A stretch of 5,420 nt of DNA from JAGXLC01 sp964461045 (GTDB taxonomy: Bacteria > Bacteroidota > Bacteroidia > Bacteroidales > UBA12077), in assembly GCA_964461045.1 (NCBI GenBank), contig CAYWSJ010000154.1:1-5420 (forward strand). The letters run 5' to 3'. The notes below the pieces were generated by a model. The model saw only the letters and a program-made list of their open reading frames with translations. It did no database searches and was not told the DNA's origin. Within the stretch, counting starts at the first letter, position 1. Each line of letters opens with the position of its first letter. The position numbers and the translations under genes were made by a program. Below are positions 5,039 through 5,420 of this stretch, in pieces.

Positions 5039-5420
5039 ATGGGAAAAATTAAGTCATTGGAGGACCTCAAAAAGCACAAAGAAGAATTACAGGGAAAAGT
5101 AAATCTTCGAGAGCGTGCTGATCATCCCGAATCTTATGTACAGATAAAAGTAGGGATGGCTACTAGTGGTATTGCTTCTGGTGCTAAGGAAGTAATGGAT
5201 TTCCTGGTTGAAGCTTTGGAAAAGCGTAATATTGAAGCGGTTGTTACTCAAGCCGGTGATATGGGATACAGTTTTGCAGAACCAACCATTGAAGTAACCA
5301 AACCTGGCGAAGAACCGGTTGTTTTTGGATACGTTGATACAAAAAAGGCGGATGAGATTATTGAAAAATATATCAAAAAAGGGGAGTTGGTTGATGGAAT
5401 TATCCCGCAGAATTACAGGA
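5039..5420 (+). CDS. HndB/NuoE-type thioredoxin-like ferredoxin-fold protein, cysteine-free, 3'-truncated by the window
   Basis: 127 residues are visible and the frame is still open at the edge. The central part (about 34-110) follows the thioredoxin-like [2Fe-2S] ferredoxin pattern of HndB and of NuoE/NuoF-associated hydrogenase subunits: VGMATSGIASGAKEVMDFL, then VVTQAGDMGYSFAEPTIEV, then VVFGYVDTKKADEIIEKYI. Family members usually read ...TCGIA.GA... and ...TQTGC.G.C..EP..EV; here those cysteine positions hold Ser43, Asp74 and Ser78, and no cysteine occurs anywhere in the visible part. An Fe-S cluster is therefore unlikely, and a structural or regulatory subunit is more probable. An N-terminal charged helix (LEDLKKHKEELQGKV) precedes the fold. 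The ATG at 5039 has no Shine-Dalgarno, as usual in Bacteroidota. It is the first gene behind the second double-operator promoter; NuoE/NuoF-like and [FeFe]-hydrogenase catalytic genes (hydC, hydB, hydA) are expected downstream but lie outside the window. Confidence 0.8.
   Translation, partial: MGKIKSLEDLKKHKEELQGKVNLRERADHPESYVQIKVGMATSGIASGAKEVMDFLVEALEKRNIEAVVTQAGDMGYSFAEPTIEVTKPGEEPVVFGYVDTKKADEIIEKYIKKGELVDGIIPQNYR

Overview
The window most likely comes from an anaerobic or fermentative Bacteroidota (Bacteroidales-like) genome. Three things suggest this. Base composition is AT-rich. The start codons lack convincing Shine-Dalgarno sequences. Both large intergenic regions carry a Bacteroidota-type -7 element (TAnnTTTG). 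The gene content is the accessory block that accompanies NAD(H)-linked, electron-bifurcating [FeFe] hydrogenases of the HydABC/Hnd type. All genes lie on the + strand. There are no RNA genes, insertion sequences or CRISPR arrays.

Layout. (1) The 5' edge cuts into a CorA-family divalent-cation transporter, open from the first bases to 898; it is probably unrelated to the rest. (2) At 899-1020 lies a promoter with two tandem, near-perfect Rex-type palindromes (940-972) ahead of a -7 element (983-990). (3) From 1021 to 4855 runs a compact six-gene operon: DRTGG-domain protein, RsbW-like GHKL ATPase, a 448-residue Fe-S protein built from ferredoxin, degenerate [FeFe]-hydrogenase and PF04060-type cluster domains, a second DRTGG protein, a PHP-fold phosphoesterase, and a second stand-alone GHKL ATPase. 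Gaps are 0, 2, 47, -14 and 23 bases. (4) At 4856-5038 a second promoter repeats the first one's design, with the same upstream AT-rich block, the same 33-bp double palindrome and a -7 element. (5) From 5039 to the edge runs the start of an HndB/NuoE-type thioredoxin-like ferredoxin gene. It is probably the first gene of the structural hydrogenase operon, and it has no cysteines in the visible part.

How it fits together. The two transcription units appear to be controlled in parallel by an NADH/NAD+-sensing repressor (Rex or similar). This makes sense if the second unit encodes a hydrogenase that disposes of NADH and ferredoxin electrons as H2. The first unit looks like signalling or maturation rather than catalysis. 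It has a hydrogenase-like Fe-S protein that keeps the four cluster cysteines but has lost other H-cluster pocket residues, two nucleotide-binding GHKL modules without phospho-acceptor domains, two DRTGG modules and a metal-dependent phosphoesterase. Its biochemical role is, to my knowledge, not established. The most notable observations are the duplicated double-operator promoter architecture, the non-canonical hydrogenase-like protein and the cysteine-free ferredoxin-fold protein.
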